A stretch of DNA of 64,000 bases. Source: Pusillimonas sp. T7-7 (GTDB lineage Bacteria > Pseudomonadota > Gammaproteobacteria > Burkholderiales > Burkholderiaceae_B). The notes beneath the pieces were generated by a model. That model ran no database searches. It was not told the DNA's origin and saw only the letters and a list, made by a program, of their open reading frames with translations. Shown here in pieces: positions 26,918-35,222 of this stretch. The stretch is taken from NCBI RefSeq assembly GCF_000209655.1, contig NC_015458.1, forward strand, positions 3,720,001-3,784,000, given 5' to 3'. Within the stretch, counting starts at the first letter, position 1; each line of letters opens with the position of its first letter. Position numbers and translations under genes: made by a program.

Positions 26918-26951
26918 GAATGTCGCTGTCCCCCTTTAATGATGAAGAGCC
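26918..26951 (-). repeat. Right terminal inverted repeat of the ISL3 element
   Basis: Read on the complement it begins GGCTCT and matches the left repeat at about 25 of 34 positions, including CATTAA, GGGGGA and the terminal CATTC. Confidence 0.85.
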
Positions 26952-27061
26952 TAAACGCATTGCGGGTTTTTTGTCTACGGCGGTAGATTGCAGTGTATGG
27001 CATTGGCGGTGCAGCAAGTCTAGATGCTTTCTATACGGCAATGACGTATAATGCGCTTTGC

Positions 27062-27294
27062 ATGTACACGATCATCGAAACCCCGCTTTTCAGCGCCGAC
27101 GCGGCGTCCATCTGGCAAGAAGATGAGCGCGGTGAGTTCTGCGCTTGGCTGGCGCGGTGCGGATAATCTACTTCAATCGCTTGGAGAACGGCCTTATTCA
27201 TCTGCTGGTGATCTACGCCAAGGCCGTGCGTGGCAATATCCCGGCGCATATCCTGAAGGCCATTAAAGAGGAGCTGGAAAATGACGAAACCTGA
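27062..27294 (+). pseudogene. RelE/HigB-type toxin gene with internal deletion and frameshift
   Basis: The frame opens MYTIIETPLFSADAASIWQE and stops after 34 codons (TAA at 27164-27166). The rest of the family sequence resumes in another frame at 27157 (VRIIYFNRLENGLIHLLVIY) and runs to the TGA at 27292, overlapping the antitoxin ATG at 27281. The family (PF06296-like) is about 105 residues with a basic middle part 'PEAGD..GSGG..KVRW..GKRGG'; that block of roughly 28 residues is missing, so a deletion of about 85 bp not divisible by three has removed it. The toxin should be inactive. TATAAT (27047-27052) lies just before the start. Confidence 0.8.
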
Positions 27295-27562
27295 GAACAT
27301 GACGGGCGATGAGCTGGGGCGCAAGCTGCTGGCCTCAGTTAAGCAAATGAAGGCTGGTATGGGTACAGTAGTGCATTCCCCAGTGACACAGGCCAGGCAA
27401 GCGTCCGAGCTGTCGCAAGCGGAGTTCGCCAAGCTGATGGGGGTATCGGTGCGCACATTGCAGGAATGGGAGCAAGGCCGCCGCAAGCCGTCCGGCGCGG
27501 CGCAAACGCTGCTGGCGGTAGCCGTGCGCCATCCCGAGGTGCTGCGCGAGTTGGTAGCATAG
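27281..27562 (+). CDS. XRE/HTH antitoxin of a HigBA-like pair (toxin partner broken)
   Basis: 93 residues. The C-terminal half is a helix-turn-helix ('LSQAEFAKLMGVSVRTLQEW', residues about 44-63) followed by 'EQGRRKPSGAAQTLL', typical of HigA/YiaG-like antitoxins that repress their own operon. It overlaps the end of the damaged toxin gene by 14 bp. The gene itself is intact, so an orphan antitoxin or repressor remains. It follows the insertion sequence and belongs to the accessory patch beside tRNA-Ser. Confidence 0.88.
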   Translation: MTKPENMTGDELGRKLLASVKQMKAGMGTVVHSPVTQARQASELSQAEFAKLMGVSVRTLQEWEQGRRKPSGAAQTLLAVAVRHPEVLRELVA

Positions 27563-27629
27563 GTTCAATGACCGGGTGGGCAGGGCTGGTTTTTGCTCCA
27601 ACGGTTATTTTGTTAGCTGGGGCTGGCGC

Positions 27630-29372
27630 TCAATGGATCTCCGGCTCGTCGCCGTTTTCCTCTTCTTTGCCTCGGGCAAGAAAATCAAAATCGCAGCCGG
27701 TGTCAGCCTGGCCCACATGCTTCAGGTATAGCGTACCGTAGCCGCGCTTGAACTTGGGTTTGGGTGGCGTCCAAGCGGCGCGCCGGGCGGCCATTTCTTC
27801 GTCGCTGATCAATACGTTCAGGCGCCGCTGGGGCACATCAAGTTCTATGATGTCGCCGCTGCGTACCAGGGCGAGCGGTCCGCCTACATGAGATTCGGGC
27901 GCAACATGTAGTACACAGGCGCCATAACTGGTGCCGCTCATGCGGGCATCGCTGATGCGCAGCATGTCGCGTACGCCAGTAGCCAGGATTTTTTTCGGAA
28001 TAGGCAGTTGACCCCACTCGGGCATGCCGGGCGCACCCTGTGGGCCGGCCTCGCGCAGCACGATCACGCTATTGGCGTCGATATCCAGTTCGGGATCATC
28101 AATGCGGTCGGACATGTCGTTGTAGTCTTCAAACACGACGGCCGGTCCACGGTGGACCAGTAAGTGGGGTTCGGCGGCGGGCGGCTTGATGATAGCGCCA
28201 TCGGGAGCCAGGTTTCCGCGCAGCACGGCCAGGCTGTCGCCTGATTGCAGGGCTTGGTTCAGTGGGCGTATGACGTCCTCGTTCCAGCAGCGTGCGCCAG
28301 CGATGTTCTGGCCCAGTGTCTGGCCGGTGACGGTCAGGGTATCCAGGCTCAGATGCGTTTCCCCCAGGTGGCTCAGCAGTGCGCGCAGACCGCCCGCGTA
28401 GAAGAAGTCTTCCATCAGGTATTTGCCGGCGGGGCGGATATTGGCCAGTACGGGCGTGTTGCGGGCCAGCTCGTCAAAGCGCTGTAAGTCAAGCGGGTAG
28501 CCGCTGCGCCGCGCCATGGCGATCAGATGTACGGCGGCATTGGTCGAGCCCGATAGTGCCAGGGCGGTCACGATGCCGTTATCGTATGCGGCAGGTGTCA
28601 GAATCTGGCTGAGCGTCAGGTCTTCCCACACCATCTCGACAATGCGTTTACCCGTCAGTGTGGCCATTTGTGCGTGGCGCGAATCGGGGGCTGGTATCGA
28701 TGCGGCGCCAGACAGCGTCAGGCCCATGGCCTCTACAGCGCTTGTCATGGTGGATGCCGTGCCCATGGTCATGCAGTGCCCCGGCGAGCGCGCGATGCCG
28801 TTTTCAACGTTGTTCCAGTCTTGCTCGGTGATGTTGCCTGCGCGCAGCTCGGCCCAATATTTCCAGCTGTCTGAACCCGAGCCCAAGGGGGCGCCCTGAT
28901 AGTCGCCGCGCAGCATGGGGCCGGCCGGCATGAAGATGGTGGGCAAGTTCATTTCGATGGCGCCCATGATGAGCGCCGGCGTCGTCTTATCACAGCCGCC
29001 CATCAGCACAACGCCATCTGCGGGATAAGAGCGCAGCAGTTCTTCGGCTTCCATCGCCAACAGGTTGCGATAGAGCATGGTGGTGGGTTTCTGGAAGGGT
29101 TCCGACAGGCTCAGGGCCGGCATTTCGACGGGAAAGCCGCCTGCCTGCCAGACGCCGCGCTTGACCTCTTCGACCCGTTGTTTGAAATGTGTGTGACAGG
29201 GGTTGATGTCGCTCCAGGTATTCAGAATGGCGATCACGGGTTTGCCGGCATAATCCGAAGCATGAAAACCCATTTGCGCGGTGCGCGAACGATGGCCGAA
29301 GCTGCGCAGATCTTTCACGCCGTACCAGCGATGGCTGCGAAGATCCTCTGGTTTCTTTTTTCTATTTGACAT
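27630..29372 (-). CDS. IlvD/Edd family dehydratase (sugar-acid dehydratase type)
   Basis: 580 residues of the dihydroxy-acid/6-phosphogluconate dehydratase family. The Fe-S ligands are Cys59 in 'DINPCHTHF', a Cys in '[15 protein letters not shown]' and a Cys in '[14 protein letters not shown]'. The sequence begins '[19 protein letters not shown]', a hallmark of the subgroup with L-arabinonate and D-xylonate dehydratases, not of biosynthetic IlvD. It turns a sugar acid into its 2-keto-3-deoxy acid. No sugar transporter or dehydrogenase is adjacent, so the substrate remains open. Confidence 0.9.
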   Translation of the reverse strand: MSNRKKKPEDLRSHRWYGVKDLRSFGHRSRTAQMGFHASDYAGKPVIAILNTWSDINPCHTHFKQRVEEVKRGVWQAGGFPVEMPALSLSEPFQKPTTMLYRNLLAMEAEELLRSYPADGVVLMGGCDKTTPALIMGAIEMNLPTIFMPAGPMLRGDYQGAPLGSGSDSWKYWAELRAGNITEQDWNNVENGIARSPGHCMTMGTASTMTSAVEAMGLTLSGAASIPAPDSRHAQMATLTGKRIVEMVWEDLTLSQILTPAAYDNGIVTALALSGSTNAAVHLIAMARRSGYPLDLQRFDELARNTPVLANIRPAGKYLMEDFFYAGGLRALLSHLGETHLSLDTLTVTGQTLGQNIAGARCWNEDVIRPLNQALQSGDSLAVLRGNLAPDGAIIKPPAAEPHLLVHRGPAVVFEDYNDMSDRIDDPELDIDANSVIVLREAGPQGAPGMPEWGQLPIPKKILATGVRDMLRISDARMSGTSYGACVLHVAPESHVGGPLALVRSGDIIELDVPQRRLNVLISDEEMAARRAAWTPPKPKFKRGYGTLYLKHVGQADTGCDFDFLARGKEEENGDEPEIH

Positions 29373-29395
29373 GATGGTTCTGTTTGATTGAGCGG

Positions 29396-29863
29396 TTAGG
29401 GTTGTAGCGCTTGCCGGAGTTGTTCAGATTGCCGTGTCAGCTCTTCGTCGGATGCTCGCGGTGCAGGTGCAAAGCTAAGGTCTTTCTGTTCGATATAGGC
29501 CGTCGAGGTGATGTCAGTGGACGTAAACAGTGGCACCAGATGCGCGTGTACATGGGCAATATCAGTGCCTGTGCACAAGAAGCTGACACGCTCTACGCCG
29601 TGTATGCTTTTCATGGCCTTGGAGAAGCGCTGGCCCAATTGAATGAAGCGGGCGGCAAGCTCTGGCGGCAGGTCGTCGAAATAGGCATGGTGCTCGCGCG
29701 AAACAATAAGCACATGCCCAGACCGTATGGGGTGGATATCAAGAAAGGCCACGAAGTCGTCGTCTTCATGGACGATGCTTGCGGGGATTTTCTTATTTAC
29801 GATGGCGCAGAAAATACACGATGTATGCGGGGCTTCATGCCCAGTTTGAACGTCTGCTGTCAT
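29396..29863 (-). CDS. HIT family hydrolase
   Basis: 155 residues with the histidine triad HVHAHLVP and the N-terminal zinc-type cysteine pair in '[18 protein letters not shown]'. HIT proteins hydrolyse dinucleotides or nucleoside phosphoramidates. The ATG at 29863 is preferred over a TTG five codons earlier. It lies 23 bp upstream of the dehydratase gene on the same strand and may be cotranscribed with it. Confidence 0.9.
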   Translation of the reverse strand: MTADVQTGHEAPHTSCIFCAIVNKKIPASIVHEDDDFVAFLDIHPIRSGHVLIVSREHHAYFDDLPPELAARFIQLGQRFSKAMKSIHGVERVSFLCTGTDIAHVHAHLVPLFTSTDITSTAYIEQKDLSFAPAPRASDEELTRQSEQLRQALQP

Positions 29864-29972
29864 GGCGGCGGCTTCCAAGTGTGAACACGGGTTTTGTTCA
29901 GCACTTTACCAGCTTGTCTTCCGCCTGACAGCCTATGTCTGGATCGCCGTGTGTATCGACCGATCGCCTGCC

Positions 29973-30374
29973 TTATTTACCGGCGCATGTGGGCGAGGTG
30001 TTTTGCTGCTTCAGGTAGGCGATCAGGTCACTGCGTTCTTGTGGGTCGGGAATGCCTGCGTATCCCATGGATGTGCCCGGTACTGCTTTCATGGGCGCCG
30101 TCAGGAAAGCGTTGAGCGTGTCTTCAGTCCACGTAATGTTGGCATTTTTCATTGCTTCGGAGTAAGAGAACCCGGGCACACTGCCAGCCTTGCGGCCAAA
30201 CAGGCCGCAGTGCCTTGGGCCGGTACGGTCGTAAGCCAAAGCATGACAGGCCAGGCAGCGGGAGTAGATGGCTTTGCCGCGTATGGCGTCACCCGCTGCC
30301 GGCGCCGGTGCTGCGGCGCCCAATCCCATGAACATTACGCCTGCCAGCAGGACAGGCCTGTACGCGCGCCTCAT
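29973..30374 (-). CDS. Small class I cytochrome c
   Basis: 133 residues with a signal peptide cleaved near 'APAPAAGDA'. The haem site is CLACH (residues 40-44) and the axial methionine is Met103 in 'VPGTSMGYAG', as in soluble c2/c-550-like cytochromes. Two extra cysteines (about 56 and 129) might form a disulfide. Its ATG overlaps the stop of the ferritin-like gene upstream (ATGA), so the two are translationally coupled and the cytochrome may carry electrons for that protein in the periplasm. Confidence 0.9.
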   Translation of the reverse strand: MRRAYRPVLLAGVMFMGLGAAAPAPAAGDAIRGKAIYSRCLACHALAYDRTGPRHCGLFGRKAGSVPGFSYSEAMKNANITWTEDTLNAFLTAPMKAVPGTSMGYAGIPDPQERSDLIAYLKQQNTSPTCAGK

Positions 30375-30946
30375 GATACGAAGGCCGAAGGAACGGGTGG
30401 TTCGCCCAAGGCGTGACGCAAGACCGCCCAATGCATGGCCTCATCACCCAGAATGCTGGCAGCGGCCTTGGACAGGTCGCGATTGTCGAATACGGGTACC
30501 GCACCCAAGTACGCGCTGACGGCGCCTTTTTCCAGCATGGCGGCAAACTTCAGTACATCGGATTGAGACTTCAGTGTGTCGACGGGGAAGGTGTATTGTT
30601 TCTTGGCATCTACCGGTTTTCCGCCCAAGGTTTGAACGGTTTTGGCAAGCAAGTCGGCGTGTTCCTTGTGATGCCCCTGGAACACAACAGCAAGGTCCAG
30701 TACAGGCTTTTCCAGCAAACCGCTTTCCGCGCCCAATTGATAGGCTGCAATGGCCTCCAGCTCGGCCCCGAGCGCGGTGTTAAGAATGCGAACGTCGGAC
30801 GCGCCGGCATCCTGACCTTTGGCCAGGGCATCGCGTCCTGCCATCAGGGCGACCGCTGCACCCGATAGCAACAGGCCCGATTGGCCAAGGAAGGCTCTGC
30901 GGGCATCCCGTGTATCCGGATTATGTATAAAACTCATGAACGACAT
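30371..30946 (-). CDS. Tat-exported ferritin-like domain protein
   Basis: 191 residues. The N-terminus has a twin-arginine signal (DARRAFLGQSGLLLSG), so a folded, probably metal-loaded protein is exported. The body is a four-helix bundle of the Ferritin_2 type: metal ligands are plausible in 'GAELEAIAAYQLG', 'FQGHHKEHADLL', 'LEKGAVSAYLG' and 'GDEAMHWAVL'. Function is unknown; it may store or oxidise iron or act on peroxides. The start at 30946 has AGGAG just upstream. It lies 88 bp downstream of the ECF sigma gene and is coupled to a cytochrome c. Confidence 0.85.
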   Translation of the reverse strand: MSFMSFIHNPDTRDARRAFLGQSGLLLSGAAVALMAGRDALAKGQDAGASDVRILNTALGAELEAIAAYQLGAESGLLEKPVLDLAVVFQGHHKEHADLLAKTVQTLGGKPVDAKKQYTFPVDTLKSQSDVLKFAAMLEKGAVSAYLGAVPVFDNRDLSKAAASILGDEAMHWAVLRHALGEPPVPSAFVS

Positions 30947-31034
30947 GGCACTTCTCCTGGAAGGGCAGCAGGTCAGGACGGGCAAATGTCGTCCGCTCAT
31001 AACCGGCAGCTATTGAAAAAGCTCAGTTGCCGTA

Positions 31035-31763
31035 TTAGAGGATGGGTGTCGCTGCTGCGTTCCCGTTATGTGCCTGTATGCGCGTCAAAACGGCGGCGAC
31101 GATGCGATCGCAGCGATAGCCGGCAAAAGAAAACACCTCGTTGATCTCTTCGCCCATTTCTTGCCGCAGTGTCTTGCGCAGCAGGGCGCGTGAGCGAAAA
31201 TAGCGCGTGCGCACGGTAGCGGGGGGAATGCCAAGACAGGTTGCGGTTTCCTCCACACTCAATTCTTCAACCGCCCGCAGCACGAATACCGCGCGGAATA
31301 CGTCAGGCAGGCGGTCTATGTGCTTTTCAAGGATATGGCGTGTTTGCGTGTGCATCAGGTTGGCTTCGGGCTGGTAGCTGGTGTGTTCATCCATGTTGGT
31401 GTCTGCCGTAATGTCATCGAGCGGTGCATCGCTGCTGAATTCAAGCCAGGTGGAAAGTCGGTTGATCTTGCGCAGGCGCCGTTTGGATTCATTCACCACG
31501 ATACGCACCAGCCAGGTCGATAAGGCCGCCTCGCCGCGAAATTGAGACATGGCGCGATACGCACAGTAAAAGGCTTCCTGCACGGCTTCTTCGGCATCGG
31601 CATCGTTGCGAAGAATGCTGCGGGCCACGCGGTACAGGCGCTGGTTGTAGCGGCGCATCAACTTGGTCAGCGCGTCTTGATCGCCTGCGGCGATGCGCTT
31701 GACGGTTTCTGCATCGGTATCGGCGCTATGGGCGCCGGTGGTTTGTACAAGAGCTAAAGACAT
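31035..31763 (-). CDS. ECF-type RNA polymerase sigma factor
   Basis: 242 residues. Sigma region 2 is clear ('YNQRLYRVARSILRNDADAEEAVQEAF ' area with 'AALSTWLVRIVVNESKRRLR'), and region 4 is 'RLPDVFRAVFVLRAVEELSVEETATCLGI' onward. A C-terminal tail of about 45 residues with 'FAGYRCDRIVAAVL' goes beyond a minimal ECF factor and contains a cysteine. No anti-sigma gene is next to it. An RpoE-like promoter stands just upstream, suggesting self-activation. The ATG at 31763 is preferred over a TTG five codons earlier. Confidence 0.92.
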   Translation of the reverse strand: MSLALVQTTGAHSADTDAETVKRIAAGDQDALTKLMRRYNQRLYRVARSILRNDADAEEAVQEAFYCAYRAMSQFRGEAALSTWLVRIVVNESKRRLRKINRLSTWLEFSSDAPLDDITADTNMDEHTSYQPEANLMHTQTRHILEKHIDRLPDVFRAVFVLRAVEELSVEETATCLGIPPATVRTRYFRSRALLRKTLRQEMGEEINEVFSFAGYRCDRIVAAVLTRIQAHNGNAAATPIL

Positions 31764-31793
31764 GATTAAGCCCAGCAAGAGTGGATTACTGCA

Positions 31794-31822
31794 TTAGAGA
31801 CCACAAATACGCTTTGCGTTCC
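31794..31822 (-). promoter_or_regulatory. Candidate ECF (RpoE-like) promoter of the sigma factor gene
   Basis: On the complement strand GGAACGC (31822-31816) and TCTAA (31798-31794) are 17 bp apart, close to the RpoE-type GGAAC/TCTAA pattern. Transcription would start about 20-25 bp before the sigma ATG at 31763. Confidence 0.5.
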
Positions 31823-32125
31823 CAGGCTGTTGTGCAGGCTAGCTCGTGGAATTCAAGAGGTGGGAATTGCGGGTTTCTATGCTGCTGTCAGCCATGCCGC
31901 GCCACAACATATTAATTCCACTCTACGGAATCTTTGTTTGCGGCAGTTGCTGCGTTCCGACGCCCTCCCTACACTAAAACGATGAAGAATAGACCGGCCA
32001 AAGTCTTCATACATATCTATTATGTGCGACCGGAGTCCGTCAAGATTTTAGTGCCGTTGTGTCATTCACGCGCAAAAAATTGCCTGATACAGCAAGCGGC
32101 CAACCCAGAGGAAACAAATCTAATC
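31823..32125. promoter_or_regulatory. Gene-free divergent region between the sigma factor and the TTT binding protein
   Basis: No credible gene is seen. GTGGAATT (31846-31853) and AATTCCAC (31914-31921) form a perfect 8-bp inverted repeat, and GTGGGAATT (31860-31868 area) is a related half-site. TGGAA/TTCCA half-sites are common for IclR-type regulators, and an IclR gene closes the downstream cluster; the link is speculative. Confidence 0.3.
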
Positions 32126-33112
32126 ATGAAGCCAGCTTATAACTACCGTCGTAAATTTTTGGCGATCTGTATGGTGGGGGCGCTGTTTGCCAGCCCAATT
32201 ACCTATGCTGTCGAACAATACCCAAGCAAGTCCGTCACGCTAGTCGTGCCCTTTGCTCCGGGCGGATCTACAGACATGCTGGGGCGCATGATTTCCCAGA
32301 ATTATTTCCCGGAATCCGGTCAGAGCACTATCGTGGAAAACGTGCCAGGGGCTGGCGGTAATATAGGCGCAACCAAAGTTGCTCGATCTGAACCCGATGG
32401 CTACACGTTAGAGATCGGAGCCATGTCCACGCATGCCATGAATGGCAGTCTGTATAAGTCGCTAAACTTTAATCCTATGCAGGATTTTGTGCCGGTAGCC
32501 ATGCTGGCCCAGGCAATTAACGTTATCGCGGTAAAACCGTCTGTTCCAGCACAAACTTTTGCCGAACTGATTGAATACATACGCGCTAATCCGGGCAAAA
32601 TTGCTTATTCATCAGGCGGTGTCGGCACGCACAATCACCTGACCCTTGCTCTTTTGGCCAAAACAGCGAACCTGGATATGCTGCATGTCCCTTATAAGGG
32701 AGGTGGTCCCGCTGTAACCGCATTGCTGCAGGGTGAGGTCGACATGTTTGCGGGTGGCGCTTCACTGCTGCTACAGCATGCCAAGGCTGGCAAAGTTCGC
32801 TTATTGGCAGTGACTGAATCAGCTCCTTCGGATCTAGTGCCTGGCGTGCCCAGCGCGTCCACTGTAGTCCCCGGTTTTGTCGTTACCAATTGGTATGGTG
32901 TGTTCGGGCCCAAGGGTATGGAGTTGTCAAGAATCGATGCCATTAACAAAGAAATCAACCGTATTGTTGCTTTGCCTGATGTCGCCGAACGGCTACAAGC
33001 CAGAGGTATGACCTCCTTGCCAGTAAGTGCCTCCGATCTATCAAGCATATTGAAGAAAGACTACGAGCTCTGGGCCGATACGATCAAGACGCTGGGTATT
33101 GGCAACAACTAA
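32126..33112 (+). CDS. Tripartite tricarboxylate transporter (Bug family) substrate-binding protein
   Basis: 328 residues with a signal peptide ending near 'PITYAVEQYP'. Bug-family signatures are 'PSKSVTLVVPFAPGGSTDMLGR', 'VENVPGAGGNIGATKVA' and 'LLAVTESAPSDLVPGVPS'. Bug proteins bind mono- and dicarboxylates, nicotinate-like or amino-acid ligands. No TctA/TctB membrane genes are nearby, as is common for the very numerous Bug proteins of Alcaligenaceae. It leads a set with a cupin, an HpaI-type aldolase and an IclR regulator, so its ligand may feed that pathway. The ATG at 32126 has AGAGGAAA upstream. Confidence 0.92.
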   Translation: MKPAYNYRRKFLAICMVGALFASPITYAVEQYPSKSVTLVVPFAPGGSTDMLGRMISQNYFPESGQSTIVENVPGAGGNIGATKVARSEPDGYTLEIGAMSTHAMNGSLYKSLNFNPMQDFVPVAMLAQAINVIAVKPSVPAQTFAELIEYIRANPGKIAYSSGGVGTHNHLTLALLAKTANLDMLHVPYKGGGPAVTALLQGEVDMFAGGASLLLQHAKAGKVRLLAVTESAPSDLVPGVPSASTVVPGFVVTNWYGVFGPKGMELSRIDAINKEINRIVALPDVAERLQARGMTSLPVSASDLSSILKKDYELWADTIKTLGIGNN

Positions 33113-33157
33113 ATGCAGAAGCTGAGCTTGTACCCCTGCAATGAAGGAAGCATAAAG

Positions 33158-33493
33158 ATGGACATCAAGCAGATTGACTGGGAAGCAATGGAATGGAAAA
33201 CCGTACGTCGTGGTATCGAGCGTAAAGCCTTTGGCAGCGACAGTGCGACAGTAGCCTTGCATAGGCTGTTGCCTGGACACGAGTTGGCGCCACACTCACA
33301 TCCCAACGAGCAAATTGTCTATATCATGGAAGGCACGGTGGATTTTCACATTGGTGAAGAGGTCATACGGTTGGGCCCTGGTAGCCTAGCAGTAGTTCCG
33401 CCTAATGTAACGCATTATGGGGTGTTGGTCGGAGATAAGCCTGCGTTGAATCTGGACATCTTCACACCTGCGCGTCCGGAATACGAGCAATGA
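33158..33493 (+). CDS. Cupin domain protein
   Basis: 111 residues forming a single small cupin. The metal-binding motif is 'GHELAPHSHPNEQIVYIMEGTVDF', with three histidines/Glu in the first motif and 'PNVTHYGVLVGDKPALNLDIF' as the second. Such cupins act as isomerases, dioxygenases or binding proteins. The start at 33158 has GAAGGAAG upstream; codons before it do not look conserved. It overlaps the next gene by 4 bp. Confidence 0.88.
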   Translation: MDIKQIDWEAMEWKTVRRGIERKAFGSDSATVALHRLLPGHELAPHSHPNEQIVYIMEGTVDFHIGEEVIRLGPGSLAVVPPNVTHYGVLVGDKPALNLDIFTPARPEYEQ

Positions 33494-34293
33494 CGGTAGG
33501 CAGTTCTGACGCTCTGCTTGAGTTTGACGCAGGAATCAGCTTTCGTTCGCGCTTATCTGCGGGTAACGACCTTGCGGGCACCTTCGTCAAAACCACGTCC
33601 CATCAGGTTATTGAAGTGCTGGGTAGCTGTGGATTAGACTTTGTTGTCATTGATGCAGAGCATGCGCCTTTTGGTAGGGGAAGCCTGGATGTATGTTGTA
33701 TGGCTGCTAGGGCGTCCGCACTACCAGCCTTGATAAGAACATCTGGCGCCCGCCGTGAGGACCTGTTGCAGGCACTAGACGTTGCTGCGATCGGAGTATT
33801 GGTGCCTCATGTCGATACTCCGGAAATCGCTGCTCAGGTTGTGTGTGCTAGCCGCTATCGGGAAGCTGGCGGAGAACGGGGATTTTCTAACTCTCCACGG
33901 GCTGGCAGCTATGGTCAGAGGCCCATGAGGACTCACATCCAGCGCAGCGACCAAGCCGTTACAGTGGTCGTACAAATAGAAACCGCTGCTGCAGTCGAGG
34001 CAGTCGAGCAGATTGCTAGAGTGGAAGGAGTGGATGGTCTGTTCATTGGTCGGGCTGATCTTGCGGTATCGTATCAGGTGGACGATCTGGTACACCCTAC
34101 AGTACAACAAGCCGTGGAACGCATCTGTCGCGCGGGGCAAGCTCAGGGCCGTGCTGTCGGTATGTTCCTGCCTGATGCGTCTGGCGTGGATACCTTTCGC
34201 GTACTGGGCGTTAGCTTTTTCGTGATAGGCTCTGATCAGAGCATGTTGCGTAGTGCGGCAGCAGACACGGCTCGCGGTTTCAGAAGTGGCTGA
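33490..34293 (+). CDS. HpcH/HpaI family aldolase/citrate lyase
   Basis: 267 residues, a class II pyruvate aldolase. The key residues are recognisable: His/Glu in 'FVVIDAEHAPFG', Arg in 'PALIRTSG', the metal Glu in 'VVQIETAAAVEAVEQI' and the metal Asp in 'GLFIGRADLAVSY'. The enzymes split 4-hydroxy-2-oxoacids to pyruvate and an aldehyde. Translation is coupled to the cupin gene (ATGA overlap). The codon use here (more TTA, CTA, ATA) is less GC-biased than in the core genes, which hints at later acquisition. Confidence 0.9.
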   Translation: MTVGSSDALLEFDAGISFRSRLSAGNDLAGTFVKTTSHQVIEVLGSCGLDFVVIDAEHAPFGRGSLDVCCMAARASALPALIRTSGARREDLLQALDVAAIGVLVPHVDTPEIAAQVVCASRYREAGGERGFSNSPRAGSYGQRPMRTHIQRSDQAVTVVVQIETAAAVEAVEQIARVEGVDGLFIGRADLAVSYQVDDLVHPTVQQAVERICRAGQAQGRAVGMFLPDASGVDTFRVLGVSFFVIGSDQSMLRSAAADTARGFRSG

Positions 34294-34420
34294 CCAAAGA
34301 TCCAGGTATTATTGTGTTCCTTCCGAGCGTAATGGTTCACAGCCCATGCCCGGAGGGTAGCCATCAAATAGCAGCAACCAGCATCGACCGTAAACAATAA
34401 TAGCGGAGTTGTGCGGAAAC

Positions 34421-35185
34421 ATGACGGGAATACGATCAGTTCAACGCGCCTTCCAAGTGTTGCGCGCCATGAACGAAAAACCCATCTGGTCCTTGCAGGA
34501 ACTGCAGGTGTCCACAGGGCTGCCCAAATCTACTTTGCACCGTATTTTATTAACTCTGCAGGATGAGCACTACGTCCGTTGTGACGAAGGTATGTATGGT
34601 TACTATCAGTTGTGCAGTACCGTACAAGAGCTTACCAAGGGCGTCACGACCCGCAGTCGTTTGGTTGATCTGGCTGCTCCGATTCTTATTACCACAACCA
34701 AGCGCATACGCTGGCCTCTATCGCTCGGTGTGGTCGACGGCCACGAAATTCGCTGCAGTTTCTGTACCATGCCTTACAGTCCATATGCAATCCGGCCGAG
34801 CAGTTTCGGACGGTATTATGGTTTGTTCGATTCTGCATTGGGCAAGACCTATTTTGCTTTCTGCGGCCAGCAAGAGCGCCGTATTCTTTTCAATCTTAAT
34901 CGTGCACGGAAACCGTCAGAAAAAAGCATGCCCACATGGCGAGAAATGCGTTTCTTGATTGCTGGCGCTCGGCGTCAGGGTTATGGCATACGGTATGGGC
35001 AAAAACCATCAGATAGTAGTGCCTTTGCCGTTCCTGTTTTCTCCAATGATGAGTTACTGGCTGTTCTTTGCTATTCTGCGTTCTCAGGCTCGCTAGATGA
35101 GGTCCTGCTGTCTCAGTTCCTGCCGGTTCTGAAAGAAACTGCTGCCGCCATAGGACTGCGGTGGGGCGAGCACGCTCGCCAATAG
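34421..35185 (+). CDS. IclR family transcriptional regulator
   Basis: 254 residues. The N-terminal winged HTH ('WSLQELQVSTGLPKSTLHRILLTL') is followed by an IclR effector domain ('SLGVVDGHEIRCSF', 'FDSALGKTYFAF', 'AFAVPVFSNDELLAVLCYSA'). It probably governs the upstream TTT/cupin/aldolase genes. The ATG at 34421 has CGGAAAC upstream; a TTG four codons earlier is the only alternative. TATTATTGT (34307-34315) and ACAATAATA (34394-34402) form a 9-bp inverted repeat ahead of the gene. Confidence 0.9.
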   Translation: MTGIRSVQRAFQVLRAMNEKPIWSLQELQVSTGLPKSTLHRILLTLQDEHYVRCDEGMYGYYQLCSTVQELTKGVTTRSRLVDLAAPILITTTKRIRWPLSLGVVDGHEIRCSFCTMPYSPYAIRPSSFGRYYGLFDSALGKTYFAFCGQQERRILFNLNRARKPSEKSMPTWREMRFLIAGARRQGYGIRYGQKPSDSSAFAVPVFSNDELLAVLCYSAFSGSLDEVLLSQFLPVLKETAAAIGLRWGEHARQ

Positions 35186-35222
35186 GGCTGCTGGGTATTT
35201 TGCTCAACCGAACACATCTGTT

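Larger units (their letters stand above)
25646..26951 (-). mobile_element. Insertion sequence, ISL3 family (1306 bp)
   Basis: The element is bounded by 34-bp terminal inverted repeats that both begin GGCTCT and match at about 25 of 34 positions. It holds one transposase gene that ends 2 bp inside the left repeat boundary, the compact layout of ISL3 elements. ISL3 members normally make 8-bp target duplications; the 8 bp on the left (TCCGGCGC) and on the right (TAAACGCA) do not match, so the insertion has probably been followed by rearrangement of a flank. Confidence 0.9.

Noticed and set aside
26872..27003. Longer transposase start up to 27003
   Set aside because: The extra codons run through the IS terminal repeat into flanking DNA; the ATG at 26871 has a good ribosome site and the family N-terminus.
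27062..27294. Programmed frameshift in the toxin gene
   Set aside because: The central block of the protein family is physically missing, so a frame change alone could not restore a full toxin. A deletion explains it better.
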